A stretch of 64,000 nucleotides of DNA from Candidatus Onthocola gallistercoris (GTDB lineage Bacteria; Bacillota; Clostridia; Lachnospirales; Lachnospiraceae), in contig DVLT01000035.1 of the NCBI GenBank assembly GCA_018715345.1, forward strand, positions 1-64,000, written 5' to 3'. The notes beneath the pieces were generated by a model. That model had not been told where the DNA came from and did no database searches. It was given only the letters and a program-made list of their open reading frames with translations. This document shows positions 62,742 to 64,000 of this stretch, one piece after another. Within the stretch, counting starts at the first letter, position 1. Each line of letters opens with the position of its first letter. Made by a program: the position numbers and the translations under genes.

Positions 62742-63581
62742 ATGGAATATCGGATTATCGGAGACAGTTGTCTCGATCTGACGGATGATTTGAAAAATAG
62801 AGAGAATGTAGCCATTGTGCCGTTGACTTTGCAGGTGGACGGCGTGGACTATGTGGATGACAGCAGCTTTGATCAGAAGGCCTTTTTGAAAGCTGTGGCA
62901 GCTTCTGAAGAATGTCCCAAGTCCAGTTGCCCGTCACCGGAACATTTTAAAGAAGCCTATGGGGATGACGAAGTGACGGTGTTTGGCGTGACTTTGTCAG
63001 CGGAGTTGTCCGGTTCCTATAACAGCGCCATGATCGGCAGGCAGCTTTCTCTGGAAGAACATCCGGACAAAAAGATCCATATTTTTAACTCCCGTTCGGC
63101 TTCCGCAGGCGAGACATTGATCGCCATGAAGATCATCGAGTGTGTTGAATCCGGGTGTTCCTTTGATGAAACGATCCGGAAGGTGGAGGAATATATTGAC
63201 AGTCAGCAGACCATGTTCGTACTGGAGAATCTGGAAACGCTGAGGAAAAATGGTAGACTGACAGGCGTAAAAGCAACGTTGGTCAGTGTACTGAACATCA
63301 AGCCGGTGATGATCGCCACACCCAGGGGAACGATCGATCAGAAAAGTATGGGGCGGGGCATGAAAAAGGCAGTCCTTAAAATGGCGGAAGAAGTGGGGAG
63401 TTTGGTAAAACAGACCGAAGATCGGGTTTTTGCTATTGCCCACTGCAACTGTTATGAACGGGCCATTACGTTGAAAAAGGAAATTTTAAAGCGGTATCAT
63501 TTTAAGGAAGTGATCATAGTCAATACAGCCGGCGTCAGCACCATGTATGCCAACGACGGCGGTGTCATCGTGGCCTTTTGA
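62742..63581 (+). CDS. DegV-family fatty-acid-binding protein
   Basis: A 279-residue DegV (FakB-like) protein. The N-terminal GDSCLDLTDDL holds the conserved serine, and TLSAELSGSYNSA near 88 and FNSRSASAGE near 120 form the lipid head-group site; LRKNGRL near 175 is also typical. FakB proteins present fatty acids to the kinase FakA. The start chosen follows GGAGG; an in-frame ATG upstream lies outside it. Confidence 0.93.
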   Translation: MEYRIIGDSCLDLTDDLKNRENVAIVPLTLQVDGVDYVDDSSFDQKAFLKAVAASEECPKSSCPSPEHFKEAYGDDEVTVFGVTLSAELSGSYNSAMIGRQLSLEEHPDKKIHIFNSRSASAGETLIAMKIIECVESGCSFDETIRKVEEYIDSQQTMFVLENLETLRKNGRLTGVKATLVSVLNIKPVMIATPRGTIDQKSMGRGMKKAVLKMAEEVGSLVKQTEDRVFAIAHCNCYERAITLKKEILKRYHFKEVIIVNTAGVSTMYANDGGVIVAF

Positions 63582-63665
63582 GACCTCTTCAGTCCGTCTC
63601 TCCATCGCGTACAAAGTATCTGTATACATGGATCCGGTTGACAGGTTATGGATAAAATGTGACAT

Positions 63666-63700
63666 AAACAGCAGAAAATAAAAGTTTCTGCTGTTTTTTT
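63666..63700 (+). terminator. Terminator after degV
   Basis: A 12-bp perfect stem (AAACAGCAGAAA and complement), 7-base loop and a T run that merges into the next promoter. Confidence 0.85.
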
Positions 63701-63727
63701 GACTTTTTTTCCGTTTTACTGTAAAAT
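63699..63727 (+). promoter_or_regulatory. Promoter of the last, partial gene
   Basis: TTGACT, 17 bases, TAAAAT, about 75 bases before the GTG start. Confidence 0.65.
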
Positions 63728-63803
63728 ATCTAAGTTATCGGGTTTAGAATGGAAAATCAGAGTATAGCCAGACGGCGCGGGGCAGGACACAGGAGATGAA
63801 AAA

Positions 63804-64000
63804 GTGGAAAGGGTACTGAAGAATTACAATTATCCGCTGGCATTGCGGAAACTTTTGTTTTTGGCAGCAACGCCTATCATAGCATTTTATATCATGCAGT
63901 TTATCTATGGCGGTTATCCATGGTCTTATCCGCTTTTGGTCGTTGCGGGGAATGCCATGTGTATCGGCGCTTTGTATTATCTGCTATGTGCGTTGACGGG
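63804..64000 (+). CDS. Start of a membrane protein, cut by the window end
   Basis: A GTG start after AGGAG opens a frame through the window end (65 codons visible). The N-terminus is basic (MERVLKNYNYPLALRKLL), followed by hydrophobic segments at about 18-34 and 42-62. A lipoteichoic-acid-synthase-like or other polytopic protein is possible, but the visible part is not diagnostic. Confidence 0.6.
   Translation, partial: MERVLKNYNYPLALRKLLFLAATPIIAFYIMQFIYGGYPWSYPLLVVAGNAMCIGALYYLLCALT

Noticed and set aside
1..64000. CRISPR arrays, insertion sequences, tRNA or rRNA genes
   Set aside because: No regularly spaced repeats, transposase motifs or recognisable structural RNA genes were seen by reading the sequence; dedicated searches were not possible.

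Overview
This 64 kb window looks like chromosome of an anaerobic, low-to-mid GC Firmicute, most likely a Lachnospiraceae-type clostridium. The evidence is the gene content: DUF4364 and DUF3343 proteins, an S-layer-homology lipoprotein, a crt-hbd-bcd-etfBA butyryl-CoA operon, the rho-rpmE-DUF1385-prmC-prfA neighbourhood, strong AGGAGG ribosome sites and many U-tailed terminators. I saw no rRNA, tRNA, phage, insertion sequence or CRISPR array. Genus-level placement is not supported.

The most striking content is a selenium-dependent molybdenum hydroxylase and purine/ureide breakdown locus in two blocks. Block A (about 5.6-17.0 kb) holds selD; a TetR regulator; the accessory genes yqeC, yqeB and yedF; a three-subunit xanthine-dehydrogenase-type enzyme; mocA; a second, fused [2Fe-2S]-molybdenum hydroxylase; and a DUF3343 Se/S-carrier-like protein. 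Block B (about 25.1-37.3 kb) holds arcC, ygeW, ygeY and ygeX on the minus strand. Divergently from these lie ssnA, ygfK, a molybdopterin-binding-domain protein, an XdhC/CoxI-type factor, a MOSC protein and ridA. Together these match the gene set linked to anaerobic uric acid catabolism in gut bacteria. A coherent route can be drawn: the hydroxylases and YgfK handle the purine ring, SsnA and YgeY open or hydrolyse intermediates, YgeW plus carbamate kinase recover ATP from a carbamoyl group, and YgeX turns 2,3-diaminopropionate into pyruvate and ammonia. RidA would clear the 2-aminoacrylate intermediate. hyuA and a purine permease are not in the window.

The blocks are separated by proC, a MATE exporter, two zinc-ribbon proteins, an MFS-RpiR-PHP operon with a perfect palindrome upstream, and ilvE. 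After block B come ogt, the butyryl-CoA operon (a near-consensus Rex site lies upstream of its promoter; no thiolase), purA, a radical SAM protein, a HAD phosphatase, an HPr-like protein lacking the active-site histidine, rho, rpmE with a structured leader, DUF1385, prmC, prfA, two aminotransferases, trxA, an aldo/keto reductase with Fe-S cysteines, a two-component system with an unknown membrane-anchored partner, an M18 aminopeptidase, degV and the start of a membrane protein.

Several gene remnants show ongoing decay: a twice-broken GNAT acetyltransferase (5.2 kb), a small secreted-protein remnant (37.3 kb), and an amidohydrolase tail abutting a LuxR tail (43.5-44.0 kb).
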